A DNA stretch of 64,000 nucleotides from Durusdinium trenchii (lineage: Eukaryota > Sar > Dinophyceae > Suessiales > Symbiodiniaceae): assembly GCA_963970005.1 (NCBI GenBank), contig CAXAMN010021995.1:432695-496694 (forward strand). The letters are read 5' to 3'. A program made the translations under genes and the position numbers. The notes beneath the pieces are model-generated. The model was not told where the DNA came from, did not search any database, and saw only the letters and a list, made by a program, of their open reading frames with translations. Positions 33,050-44,336 of this stretch are shown one piece after another. The first letter of the stretch is position 1. The number at the start of each line of letters is the position of its first letter.

Positions 33050-33130
33050 GCCTCCAACCTAGAATCTAAGAAGCAATGGCCTCCAACCTACTAGCAATGG
33101 CCTCCGAAGCGATGGCCTTCAACCCAATAG
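33050..33130. repeat. GGCCTCCAACCTA repeat cluster
   Basis: Four units of 'AATGGCCTCCAACCTA' and 'GCGATGGCCTTCAACC'. It is the reverse complement of the GTAGGTTGGAGGCCATCGC unit seen beside CTAGTAG repeats. Confidence 0.8.
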
Positions 33131-33179
33131 AAAGCATAAGCTACAACCCCAAATCTGAGCAGTTTCTGGCCAGGTTGCG

Positions 33180-35990
33180 GGTTTGCCTGCCCAATCTGTG
33201 CCGACGCGGTTGAAAAGAGCATGGCTTGATTCAAGAGAATCAAGGGAAAGCCTTTCGCGCACTAGTTCACTAGTTGCACCGACTGGCGCGCGTGTGTGCG
33301 CTCAATTAGCAAGCGTCGGGCATCTCCATCTTTCGACTGCTCAAGCGTTGCCGCCACCATATTCTGTGCGTCGGGCCTCGAGTTGACTTCAGGCTTGGCA
33401 AAGCTCCAGCGGAAGAGCCTGCTAGGGCCTCAACGAGCTGGCGGGGCTTTGTGCTACTACCTCGCGCCCCTGCGATGTCGCTATGTACACTTTACTACGA
33501 GTAGCGCATCACAAGGCGTACTGCTACACTGTTGCTGCAGCAAGGCGTACTGCTTTCCAAGAGCTCAGCCGCTATCAAGGCCGACCGACCATGTTGCCGC
33601 TGTTAGCACAACTTGCATTGAAAGGAGCTGTAGACATTGCTCTAGACAACCAGCATTTTGATCTCTAGTCTTTTCTACATCTTTCTACACCAAGCTGCTG
33701 CAAGCTTCTTCACACCACCAGGCTGAGGATCATCCAAAGTCAACAGGTGATAGCAGTGCTTGATGGAAGATCCATTCCTCTTCCACCTGCACTTCGAGCC
33801 GGCCTCGGGGCCTCTTTTGCTGCCAGGTGGCCGTGCCCCAGCCTCGGATCTGCCGCCCTTGACAGGCTTGGGCTCCATCAACGCACAGCAGCCCTTGAGC
33901 TCAGTGTGGAATCGGGTGTGCTACGATAAGAGATGGTAGCTCATGTTCGATCAGTAGCTGAATCCAGTGCATTTCATCGGGATAATTTCCCGAAAGAATC
34001 CTGAAGAGTTGGGTGAATGTTCATGAATATTCAACTGTAGTGTGCGAAAGGTGTTGTGGCTAAAAGATTTGGCTTGATAAATAAACTTCAGACTTCAGAA
34101 ACCACGCAGGAGTCTGTAAGATCTCTGAGTTGCAGCAGCTGCAGGTTTTGGAAGTTGTTCCTGTAGCTTTTGAAACTTATCCCATGCGAACTGAGCTCAT
34201 CACCGAGGCTTTTCTCTGCCTTTGTTCCCACCAGTCCATCTCTCATGGCGCCTCCACGCAGAGGCGTGTGAAGCAACGACATGTCTTCGCGGGGCTAGTT
34301 GGGTCAGGAACACACATGTATTATCATGTATTTCACTCTAAATTTCTAAATGCAGGAATTAGCAGTAAACCTGTTACAGCAAATTGCTATAGTGGTAAAG
34401 TGTTGCACCAAGGGTTTGCTCTGATGCTTCCACCTGAAAGTTGGGTTCATGGTGTGTGGCAGTAGGGGAGGGCATTCAATGGCATTCAGGGTGTCGAAGG
34501 AGGCCCTTCCACTGTGCAAGGTCATTTGGTTCGACGTGCTGCGACATCGCAGATGTGACACGCCAGATTTCCAGTGAACAGGTTTTACACCCTGGCTGGA
34601 TTCTCTGTGTACATAGAGTTGGGCATGTTGGGCTGCATATGGCAAGCTTAAGATGCTGTGTACAGCTCTCGTCCAGGAAGCGAAAGCCGCACATCGATTT
34701 GACGTGATGCTTTGCATGTGTTTGCTATGTGTGGCAGTGGCACTTTGCTTCATTTCGAGCGGAGGAGTGTGTCAGTGTAGCCTGCAGGTCCTCAAGCTCA
34801 AGTGTGAACACCTCGAATTGAGCTGAGCTCCTCAATGCAAAATGGGTCCATTAGGTCGTGCTAATCATTTGAATGTAATAGATGATTTGTTGTATCATAT
34901 GCAACTAAGGGGGGTGAAAAAGACCATACGCCCATGGCTAGGCCACTAGGTGCAAATAAGGCACGTCAATGTGAATGCACACACACATATATATATATAT
35001 GTAATTACTTGCATTCAGAATTGCACCATGTAAAGCGGAAATGGTTTGCCCCTAGGGCCATAGGAGCAAATAGCATGACAGCACCATGAACTGCCTTGAG
35101 CCTTTCATTTGCATGTTGCACAGCCACCAATGCAGTGCAGATGGGCCAAGGACCCAGAACAATTCCGGAACAGTTCATTTTGCATGTTTCACTTAACAGT
35201 CATTTTGATACAGCATGACCAATGACGACATGTGCGGGATTTTCAGCTCCCGCTTCAGGAGCACAGGTGGCCAGCCCAGCAGAAGAGCAGGAGGGGATGT
35301 CAATACCAAGAGCTGACTGATGCACACCAACACTATCCAACACTCCAGGTGGCTGGGAACTTTCTGGATGGAGCACCCTTTGAAAAGGTCGTTGCACCGC
35401 CTCTGCAGGCAGGGCGGTTGGCCAAACTCGGCCGACAAACAAACACGAAGAGCGCAAAAGACTTTTGCTGCAGCATTTGGAGATGCTTTCCACTTTCTAA
35501 CTTTCGTGATCCTTTCTCATCCTATCAACCTTTGGCTGTCCCACGGTCCCACGGCGTGTTGAGGCAGAGCAGACATCCTGTGTGCTCCTCTTGGATCACC
35601 AGTTCGGAGCTAAAAGTCCGGTACAAGGGGATGAAAAGGACAACTTAGAGGGGAGGAACAGTTTTGTATCTCAATAGCCCTTTCCACTTGCATCTTTTGT
35701 TTAATGAGACTGAATCGCAAAGGAAGTGCTCTCGAGGTTGCTCTGCTCCTGCCTCTCTTTCTGGACAACAGTTGTCGATGTTGCGCGAGCCAGTGCAGCG
35801 TGCCCAAGGCTCAGAGGTTTCCTTTCGGAGGCTTAATGTGAAGCATGGCACTTGAGACGGCATCATGCAACAACATGTAACAGCATGTCATGTTTGTCAG
35901 CCTAGGCAGGCATTGGCATCGGCTCTTTGCTGGGCAGAAGTGGTTAGAACTTTGCGTGCAGAATGGCCAATAACTTAGTCTACCTGCTCA
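33180..35990. other. Mostly unassigned; one possible exon
   Basis: The + frame ending at 33668 reads AAARRTAFQELSRYQGRPTM, LPLLAQLALKGAVDIAL and a stop, and may be a genuine last exon (about 33530-33668), but nothing upstream could be tied to it. No other region here gave a family motif. A (TA)n tract is at 34984-35001. Confidence 0.3.
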
Positions 35991-36001
35991 CATTGCTGCT
36001 T

Positions 36002-37885
36002 TCCAAATATGAGCCCATTGAGCCAGGCGGGGTGCTCAAAGAGCAGCGCCTCAAGTTATGGCGGCACCTCACAGCAGTTGAGCCTGAGATTGCTTGAGTT
36101 TATGATATGTGATGCAGTGAGGCTGTGCTCAAATAGCAGGGCAGCACTCGGGGTTTCAAACTTCCAAAACTTGCTGGTAGATAAATGCAAACAATATAGA
36201 TAGAGCTTTGACACAAGACCGATTCATGTTTGGCAATCAGCGCCTCGAAAAGGAGGCAGCTGACTAACGAATCTGTTGCTCGCAATAGGTGGCCGAGATT
36301 GAAGCGGGCCGGTTCCCAAGTCTTTAGTGCATGAGTTCACGGAAGACCCCCAGCAAGACCTATCAAAGCACCATCAACCAATCACACCCCTGCATCCAAC
36401 CATGCAGTTGGGAGTGATGCTTCCAGTATTTGTCCTGCCATGATTCCGATTCCGCCTGCGTAGAGCCAGGTTGGTGCCGAAAGTTGGGCGTCCAAAGTTC
36501 CGCTGACGCCTTTCATGCGCTGTTGCAGCAGCCACTGCCCAAACCTGAGTCATTCTTTTCTTTAGGCAAACTTGCGTCATCGGTAGTCTGTAGCCTGAAG
36601 ATGGAGCATATAACTGATTGCAGGGTGGATGGCGCGGTCGAGATTCACTGCCAAAAAACCGTTCCCCACCTGACACCATGTCCCTCATACCACCTGACAG
36701 GTCACAATCGAAGATCTCCGAAATTGAGCGAGATGTTCATCGTACATATCCTTCTCACCCACGCTTTTGCGGAGAGGAAGGCCTATTTTGTATCGGTGGA
36801 TGGTTCTGGTGAGTCACGTGAGCCATGCAGTGGGAATTGTTGTCCAATTGGGTTCCTCAGAGAATGCAGCCGCCTGTTGCACAGGTGTTAGAGGCCGAGT
36901 TGAACTGTCTCAGGTGGCGGGCACACGAACTTAAACCACACTCCTGCAGAAGATGAAACCCCGAATCGCAGGTGTTGCAGGCAGTGGTGCTGGCAGAGTT
37001 CTGACCTTTGTTTGTACGGTGATTGTTGGCACAAGATGCACAAGCTGATCATAATTGATCATAAACAATTGACTAAGTGGCTGTTGGGGTTGGTGGTGTT
37101 AAGACCTCTAAGGCCCAATGTTGGCTACTGCCAAGGGATGAACTTTGTTGCAGCCACGCTGTGAAGCTCTCAGCACTTTCTCATCCAAGATGTTGAAAAC
37201 CAGCTTGTCCTGAGGTGTTGAACAAGCAAGCTGAAGTAACAATAGGAGTCAGGTTGTAGTGCACTAATTACAGGGCGCCAGTAGGTTGGAGGCTGGAGGC
37301 CATTACTAGTAGGTTGTAGTGCACTACAGGGATCTCTTCATGTTCCATTGACGCGTCGGTTTCCTACTGAGTCCCAAGGTTGATACACGTGGACTCGGTG
37401 CAGGAGGCATTTTGGCTTCTTTTGACGTTGCTGCAACGCAGCACCCTCGGCATCCTGTTCATCAGCTGGAAAGACCTCGTGTTGATTGAGGTTATCACTT
37501 CCGATGTGTTTTTGCCCCAGGGGCAGGGCACCCAGCAATGAATGGAGCAGGATGCCATTTTCTAAGTCCGTGCAGCAAGGTGGAAAGGCTTGCGCAACGT
37601 TGCACAAATGTGTTTCATGAGCCCCATGAGCGCGGCAATTCCGAAGAGCATTGCCAAGGTCCCACTTGTCCCGTTCGAAGCCTAGAATCTTTTCTTGATG
37701 GTGCCTGCCACCCGGTGGCGCCCTGATGCTTTGTGCGGGGAGCTCTCTCAAGGCTTAGAGTCTTCCAATTTGCTGGTCTGGTGCAAAGAAGCCTTCCGCA
37801 TCTATGGCGCCACTTGCGGGAGGCGACACCAGTTGTTCTGAAGCTTGTGTGCTTGCACAGTTGGGTGCATCATGTCTTTGGCAGG
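36002..37885 (+). CDS. TBC-domain Rab GTPase-activating protein, partial
   Basis: Exons carry the TBC signature in order. About 36002-36097 reads EPGGVLKEQRLKLWRHLTAV, typical of the helix before the domain. The exon from 36701 reads SKISEIERDVHRTYPSHPRF and holds the I-x-x-D-x-x-R arginine-finger motif. 36972-36998 reads VLQAVVLAE. 37113-37160 reads NVGYCQGMNFVAAT and holds the Y-x-Q glutamine finger, with a GT donor. About 37745-37885 reads VFQFAGLVQRSLPHLWRHLR and VCLHSWVHHVFG, matching the later TBC helices. Both catalytic residues (Arg and Gln) are present, so GAP activity toward a Rab in vesicle traffic is plausible. N- and C-terminal exons and some joins were not found; the first segment is assigned by proximity. 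Confidence 0.7.
37251..37326. repeat. 16-bp direct repeats 60 bp apart
   Basis: AGGTTGTAGTGCACTA occurs at 37251-37266 and 37311-37326, separated by a segment with GTAGGTTGGAGG and a CTAGTAG core. It lies in a presumed TBC intron. Confidence 0.75.
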
Positions 37886-38537
37886 ATGGGCACTCCCTGG
37901 AGATTTTCGCACATCAATGCGCGAGAAACCGAGCCTGCCGTTTGTTGAAGCTGCTAATGAGGGCATAGCGTGGGTTGTGTATCACGTAAATACTGTCAAG
38001 CGAAGGGAAGCAAAGCTTGCAAACCGTTGAGCCACGTTTTGGGTGGCTTGGCATGCTTGTACTTTGGCGGTTTGTGAGTCCAGTTCCGTGGTTCAGAACA
38101 GCTTGTGACCCGAGGTTTTGACTCTTTTCTCGTACAGCTTGGAGCCATGCCCTCATGTGGGGTGTGTGTGTTGAAGTGATTCAGTGCGGACATTAATTGC
38201 ATGATAGCAAGCGATGTGGCTCCAAAACTGAGACTCAAGTTCTCCCGCAGGCTTTTGGTATGTTCAACCGGTTGCCAGGGTTTCGCTTCTTGATTTTGAG
38301 ACACTGTAGCATCTACTCAACTCAGTCGCTAATATTGTTACAACGAAGTACTTACAGTATACACTTCAAGGGCGAAGTCCAGCACTGCCACACAAGGTGC
38401 GGAATACCTGCTATTTTACGCTGTATCGAGGGGTTGTGTCGTTGTGCTCCATGAAGGCCATCTTGGAAGGGTTTAGCGAGGGTTCACGTCACTTGCCGCA
38501 GTAGCCAGGTTGTTCCGCATGGCCCACCGCACTTGTC

Positions 38538-40796
38538 ATGCTGTGCAAGTGGGGCTGGTCCGGCATAGCCCCTGCAGCACGACACACGCTGCGTGTATTG
38601 TACGTGCGACCCTCCAGCAGTCTGATTCAATCAGAGAGAGGGAAAAGTGCAGTGAGCCTTCCAGAGCGATTACCTTTGGCGGAAGATCCTGGTGAATGTT
38701 CTTCCTACAAATATACCGAGCCTGGTGCTGCCCGCCAGGCGCTCCACTATTTGGCGACCCTGCCCTCTGAGAGCTCTGAGAGCTCCGAGCCACACATGCT
38801 CCGGATTCGCGCCCTATGTGCCTTGCGTGGAGCCCTGAGCTCTCCACAGGAAGAGCTGCGGGACTTGGCGCAGAGTACGGTCGAAGAGTTGAAGGCGGAC
38901 GAAACCTGCTCGATCGACTCGGTCCATGGATCTCTACGACGTTTCGTGATGGACGCTTCAGCTGTGGAGCTGGAGATTGAGGATGCGGTCGACGACTTGG
39001 TGACAGTGTGGCCGGCACCGCAGGACGCGTTTCTCTCGGTCTTTAACAATGCCCATGGGAGGTTGATGCTGAAGCGTGTGAAGCCTATGGATGTACTTTG
39101 GGTACCAGAGCACAGGCCGGAAGGAACCCCACACTCTGCACACGCCTTTTTGCGCATGGTCCAGTTGAAGAAGGGTCCCTTCTACCGGGACACTGACTAC
39201 ATCCTGGTCACCAAAGCAGAGTACAATCATTTTCCGTGGGTCATGGAGCAAATCCGAGTTAAAGCTCAAGAATTCTTCTATCAGTATCGATCAGTTGAAC
39301 TCAAAGCCGGCAGACAGAAGCTCTCATTGCATCGTGAGGCGGATGCCTTCATCACCATGATTGCAGAGAAACTTTTCTCTTTGGCGATGATCCTGCATAT
39401 GCCCTCAATCCTGGAACGACAAGCAATGTTGGACGCCTCTGGCAGTTCTCAGTACCGCTGGCTCTTCGCCCAGCACTTCCAGCAGCTCCCACCCCCGCTG
39501 GAGGCGGTGAAAATCGCCTTCGGCATCGATGCCGCAGAGTGGAACGAGAACCTCACGGCCGACAGCATCTTCATGGATTGGCAAAGATCCAACCTATGGA
39601 GGAGAAAACGCACCTCCAAGCTCAAAAAGGAGAAGATCTTTCCAACAGTCAAACAGCTAGGTGACATGGCTTTAGCCACACATCTCCGACATCGCCCCTT
39701 TGTTTCAATGCTGCAAGAGCTCAACGCAGTGGAGGAGCCTCTCTTGCGGCCGTGGTACCGGCACATTCGCCCCGAGGAGCCCATCCTCAGCGTCGTCTGG
39801 TCCAGGGAGTTCCTGAAAAGCCTCAGCGCGTATTGTGCGAATGCCTTGCAAGCCTTGGAAGTGGTACAACCTGATAGATCAGCTTCCATGTCACCTCTCA
39901 GGATCATGTGCGTCGGCAGCAGTTGTTCACGCCTGCGACTCTATTTGCATTATTTGTTGTCCAAATTCCTGAAAGACAAGGCGCAGGACCTCAAGATGGT
40001 TGCCTTGGTCCCAGAACGTCGGACCAGCCACCGGGTGCAGGTTGCTCGTTGGCCTCCCTTACCTATGGAAGTCAGTGGCTTTGATCCACCAGAAGCTGGT
40101 TATACCTTGGAGGAGGCTTTAGAAGCCTATGCTCCAACCTTGGTGCTTTGTAGTTGTATGCCTCCAAATATCGATTGGTCTTCCTCTTTCCGTCGTTCTG
40201 CCAGTGTCATGGAATATCTACTCATTGGTCCAGCGGATTCCACCCGCAGTGGTCAGCTGCTGGAGACCTGGGGTCTTCGCAACGGCTTCGGGAAGCCACC
40301 AGAGCCGCCCTGGGCGGGCCGCTTCACCCGGCACGAGCTGCCCGAACTGGGCCGGTGGCTGTTGGGCACCGATGACGCGCCAGGACGGGTGGGAACCAAC
40401 CGTGTGGTGAGCTTTCGGCGCCTGGTGAAGCCAAGCTTCACCCTGGCGCTGGACCAAAGGATGTGGCCGGAGTTGACCAAAAATGGGACAGGAGTCACAG
40501 GAGCTGAGCTTGCCCATTTGGTTCTGATGTTCTGCACTTTTTTGCATGCATTTTGGCTGGCACATTTTGATAAAAACAATGCTGTTGGTCTGGTTGGCAA
40601 GACTTTGAGTGCAATTTGTAAAGCCTGCTCTTGCCAGAAGTCTTGGAAGCCTTTCCACAAAAAGGGTGATGTTTTTCTCTTTGGCATTCTTTGGCTAAAC
40701 TTTGTTGCTTCACGTTTTATGTTGCTGTTGTTTCAATGGGATCGTGGCATCCAGTTTTTTTCAATGGCCACTTCTCCCATTCATCCTCACCAGTAA
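38538..40796 (+). CDS. Large intron-poor gene with C-terminal methyltransferase-like domain
   Basis: One uninterrupted frame of 752 codons. Residues roughly 450-660 read like an atypical class I methyltransferase fold found in uncharacterised eukaryotic proteins: LSVVWSREFLKSLSAYCANA, a strand-turn segment IMCVGSSCSRLRLYLHYLLS in the position of the SAM-binding loop, PTLVLCSCMPPNIDWSSSFR and MEYLLIGPADSTRSG, then LLETWGLRNGF and SFRR. The typical G-x-G is not evident, so activity is uncertain. Residues 80-430 are helical and charged with no recognised domain. The true start may be a later ATG (for example near 38795), because the first 50 codons look like leader or untranslated sequence. After about residue 660 the frame turns hydrophobic and cysteine-rich, which looks like read-through into an intron or 3' UTR. 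The lack of introns contrasts with every neighbour. Confidence 0.6.
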   Translation: MLCKWGWSGIAPAARHTLRVLYVRPSSSLIQSERGKSAVSLPERLPLAEDPGECSSYKYTEPGAARQALHYLATLPSESSESSEPHMLRIRALCALRGALSSPQEELRDLAQSTVEELKADETCSIDSVHGSLRRFVMDASAVELEIEDAVDDLVTVWPAPQDAFLSVFNNAHGRLMLKRVKPMDVLWVPEHRPEGTPHSAHAFLRMVQLKKGPFYRDTDYILVTKAEYNHFPWVMEQIRVKAQEFFYQYRSVELKAGRQKLSLHREADAFITMIAEKLFSLAMILHMPSILERQAMLDASGSSQYRWLFAQHFQQLPPPLEAVKIAFGIDAAEWNENLTADSIFMDWQRSNLWRRKRTSKLKKEKIFPTVKQLGDMALATHLRHRPFVSMLQELNAVEEPLLRPWYRHIRPEEPILSVVWSREFLKSLSAYCANALQALEVVQPDRSASMSPLRIMCVGSSCSRLRLYLHYLLSKFLKDKAQDLKMVALVPERRTSHRVQVARWPPLPMEVSGFDPPEAGYTLEEALEAYAPTLVLCSCMPPNIDWSSSFRRSASVMEYLLIGPADSTRSGQLLETWGLRNGFGKPPEPPWAGRFTRHELPELGRWLLGTDDAPGRVGTNRVVSFRRLVKPSFTLALDQRMWPELTKNGTGVTGAELAHLVLMFCTFLHAFWLAHFDKNNAVGLVGKTLSAICKACSCQKSWKPFHKKGDVFLFGILWLNFVASRFMLLLFQWDRGIQFFSMATSPIHPHQ

Positions 40797-41757
40797 CGGG
40801 GTCAGTAGCCAACAACTTTTCATGGAGGTTCTGCTTCTTTGACTCAGGCCTGATCTTCTGGCTCATGTCTATGATGTTTTCTTCCTGCTTGGATGGAAGG
40901 TGCAAACAAGATCTATACAACTCAAACGGCACAAACGCAACCGTGCTGTTGACAGGCGGTCTTCCGGATAGGCGTGGGCATGCGTGGGCTGATGGATGGC
41001 ATCGAACTGCACCCTGATAGATCATGTTAGCTCCATGGGTGCTGCAGAAAGGCGTAAGCTTGCTGGCAGTCTTGGAAGACCAGCTGCCAGCAGCTTACAC
41101 TCGTGCCGGACGAGGAGATCATGGGATACAGTACTAGTTCACTTGCTTAGGTTGGGCATGGATCTTGAAGATATCTCGCACTTCTTGCACCAGCTGGCTG
41201 CTGAGAATTTAAGCATAGCATCACATAGCTGTCAAACATGAGACATAGATCGGTCTGGGGTACATGCGTCCTGCAGGTGCAAACGCCACTTGAAACTGCA
41301 GCTGGAAGCTTGAGACAACCCGACGAGCCCAACTTCTAAACAACTTGAGGAGTGACAATACAACGTCTCAGCATGCTAAGTAAAACAGTGCCTGTGGTCA
41401 AGGTGCCCGGGTGCTATTCGTACCCTGCTGCGCTTCGACGTGACTGCCAGCAGTTTGAGAGCTCGGCAGCTATGCATTTAGGGCAAGGCATCATCGTGTT
41501 TGCTGATGTTTCGGATGGTTTCAGTGTTGCAGAGAGAAGGAAGACAGAATTGGCACCGGATGGCTCACAGCCTTCATCCCTCCCGGCAAAGTCGTTGGGC
41601 AAAGAACGTGCAACAAAACATGTTTGAAGTACTTCAAGACTGTGCGACATACTCACGCAACCTCCAAGACACAACCGTGTTTGTTTTGATGAGCAGGCAA
41701 GCTTTTAGCAAGCTTATGAACTGTTTTTTTTTTTGCGTCCTTGTGATTCCACCGCAG
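40797..41757. other. Unassigned, possibly early exons of the GLTP gene
   Basis: Candidate segments on the + strand are about 41023-41135 (APWVLQKGVSLLAVLEDQLP) and about 41577-41665 (SRWAKNVQQNMFEVLQDCAT). The second resembles the W-x-A-x-N repeat of the following gene. Neither has a confirmed join. Confidence 0.3.
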
Positions 41758-44336
41758 ACATGGCTGGAGAAGCCATCCGGCAGTTAGCTGTCCATGCAGC
41801 GTGGTCTGCAGCCAATGCCCTTCAGCTCAACATTCTGCAATGGTTTGGTCCAGAAACCCGCTAGGGTTCCAGACATGCTTTGCACATTTTGTAGTGAAAG
41901 AAGAGGAAGTGCTCCGAATATCTCGGAAGCATCCATTCCTCTTTTTGCGTGCAACTGAATTACGTCGACTGGAACACAGTGGAACTCAGTGGGGTGAGTG
42001 TAAGGAGAGTTTCATCTGCCATACAGACTTGCGATAATATGCAATACAGTTGATTAGTAAGGATGAACATTTGCACTCACATGATCCATTTGGTTGGTCT
42101 TGACTTGGCCATAGTGATACGGTTACGAAAAGCTTGAAACAAGCCACCGGCAAAACACCAGAACAGTCTACAAAGGGCTGCAGGTTCCATATTCCAGATT
42201 CCATCATATTCCTCGCTGACAAGGTCTAGAGTTCCTAATTACCACCTTTTCAGAAGCCGGCCAGTGTATGATAGTGTACCTACGTAAGTAGTACATGCTC
42301 CTGCCCAAAAACGAAGCCGCACAAGTCCTTAGGCGTTGAATCGTTCTACCTGATACTTGGAGTCTGCATGCCAGCTATGACAGACTTTTCTACATATATA
42401 TATATATAGATGTGTACTGTCAGTGCATGGCGCCCAAACACACTGAAGCCAGCATAGTGGTGTTTGATTTGACTGTCTTGCACTTCATGAAGCCTTGATT
42501 CCATCTCGCCCATCGCTCATCGCCCTGCTGACTGCAGCGCGTAAAACTGTCACGCCTCGGTGTTATTTTTTCTCTAAGGAGCGGAGCTTGCTGTATCAGT
42601 CAGCTGAAAGGGACCGTCGCCTCGTCGAGGAGGCTCGGCAGCAGCTGGCGACCACCGAGCTGGGTGAAGAGGCACTCGAGCGGGTTGTTTCCACTGTGTG
42701 GTTGCTAGTGTCGATGGATAGACAAACAAGGGAATGACAGACAAACTCCTTTCTTTTGATTGCACGGGTTGGTGTAAGCAGATGCAGGCCGCCAAGGCCG
42801 TTGAGTCGCTCTGCTTCAGCTGTGCCTGGCACGCGGCCAACCAGCGCCGCTTCTTCTATGCCGATGCGAAAAAGGACCTGCGAGGCGTGGAGCTCATGGG
42901 AAGATTGTTCAGGTCATGCCAGAAACATCCAGAAACTGGAGGCTTGGTTTTCTAGCAAATGCTATTCACCTATTCAAGGTCTTGCCGGTGTTTCCTCTAA
43001 GTTCTTATACTGTAATATTCAGTGAGACTTAGTGTGAACTGGGTGATGACAGCCCATTTGTTGTTCTTCTTTGAATCTTCCCCATAGTCCTTCAATAAAC
43101 GATGAAGTTGCGGAATGCCACGAAGTGATTTCGGCGCTGTGACTTTCAGGCAAGGAGTTCTACAAAGAGCTCCTGGCGTCACTCACTTCACAGGCTCACC
43201 TGGAGGGGCCATGTCTCATGAGAGGAATGCTGCAAAATCATGCAAAAACTTGCATCCGGCATGGGAAATGTGTAGTGACTAGTGCTTGATTGACTGAAAA
43301 GCCTTTGGAGGAACTTGCAGACGCCATCACCAAGCTCTCAGAACATGCTTCCTGGCATGCTGCAAACACTAGATCTCTAATGCGGAAGGATGCTGCCAAA
43401 GATGCGAGGAGCTGACCCATTTGTTATGGCAGTTTTTTCCTGAAGCCCACTCGAGCCTTGATAAAGAATGTCTCGTTATGTGCTTTTGTAACTGAATGGC
43501 TTGAACTCTGCAGGAACTTGGAAGCAGCGGTAGCAGAACTCTCTGCTCTCTTCGATGATGTCTCTGAGGGATTCCGCACTCCAGAAGGGGGATCAGACCT
43601 TGACAATGATGCGGAAGGCGCCTCCAATGGCTCAGACGTAGCCAAGTGCCCCATGGCCACAGAGGCCTCCAGCTGTCGAAGTAATGGCTATCCTGAAGCT
43701 CTTCCGAGTCATCCAGGAGGTTCCTCAATCTTGGATGATGCCATTGATGGGTGGCAGAGAACTGTGGAGGCCTCGGCCTCATCTCAGATGGCTGGCATTT
43801 GTGCCTCAGGCTTCGTGAAGGCGGCTTTGTCCACGATCCGGGTCTTTGAAATCTTTGGGAAGATGCTGCAGAGCTTCCAAGCTGATATGCAGAGGAATGC
43901 TCATATGATCCGCCAACACCTTGGTGAGGAAGAGATCTCCTTACAACGGTTGATTGATGGCGAAAAGCAACGAGCAGGTTCATATTATGCAGCAGCTTGT
44001 CAGGAAGGCAGTGCGGCCATGGGATTGTTGTGGCTCTTGCGCGCCTTGCGCTTGTTAGAAAAGACGTTGAAGGTGTTTCTGGAGGATGAAGAACAGCCCC
44101 TCCATCGGTGTATTCAGCTGGGCTACGAAGCAAGCCTGAAACCTCACCACAACTTTCTAACCCGAAACGTCATTCAAGCCGCCATCATGGCAGCCCCATC
44201 CAGAGCAGTTTTCGTCTCCAAGCTCTGTTCAGAGCCATCAGCGTGCAGGGAGAAGATTCAGGAATTCCTGAAGTTCTATTCTCCAGTTCTGAGCAAAGCT
44301 CACACTTACGTGCTGACTTGCGGCTTGGAGAAGTGA
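41758..44336 (+). CDS. Tandem 55-residue repeat protein with C-terminal GLTP domain
   Basis: Six exons join in frame: 41758-41816, 42579-42683, 42782-42899, 43150-43193, 43302-43405 and 43514-44336 (TGA), with donors GC, GT, GA, GC and GA. The first five exons encode repeats centred on HAAWSAAN, CAWHAANQRR and HASWHAANTR; the tryptophans are 55 and 56 residues apart. The last exon encodes a glycolipid-transfer-protein domain: VFEIFGKMLQSFQADMQRNA, SLQRLIDGEKQR, AAMGLLWLLRALRLLEKTL, YEASLKPHHNFLTRNVIQAA and AAPSRAVFVSKL. The Asp and Asn of the D-x3-N headgroup site, the Trp of L-W-L and the later His are present. The Lys usually three after the Asn appears as Met. GLTP proteins move glycosphingolipids or ceramide-1-phosphate between membranes. 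The repeat region is unfamiliar to me. The 5' end may extend upstream. Confidence 0.75.

Noticed and set aside
37338..37751. 137-codon minus-strand frame
   Set aside because: Lies inside the TBC gene on the opposite strand and has no recognisable content; possibly chance in a long intron.
38496..38530. GTAGCCA plus GGCCCA near the start of the large intron-free gene
   Set aside because: Matches the leader only in two short separated pieces; not better than chance.
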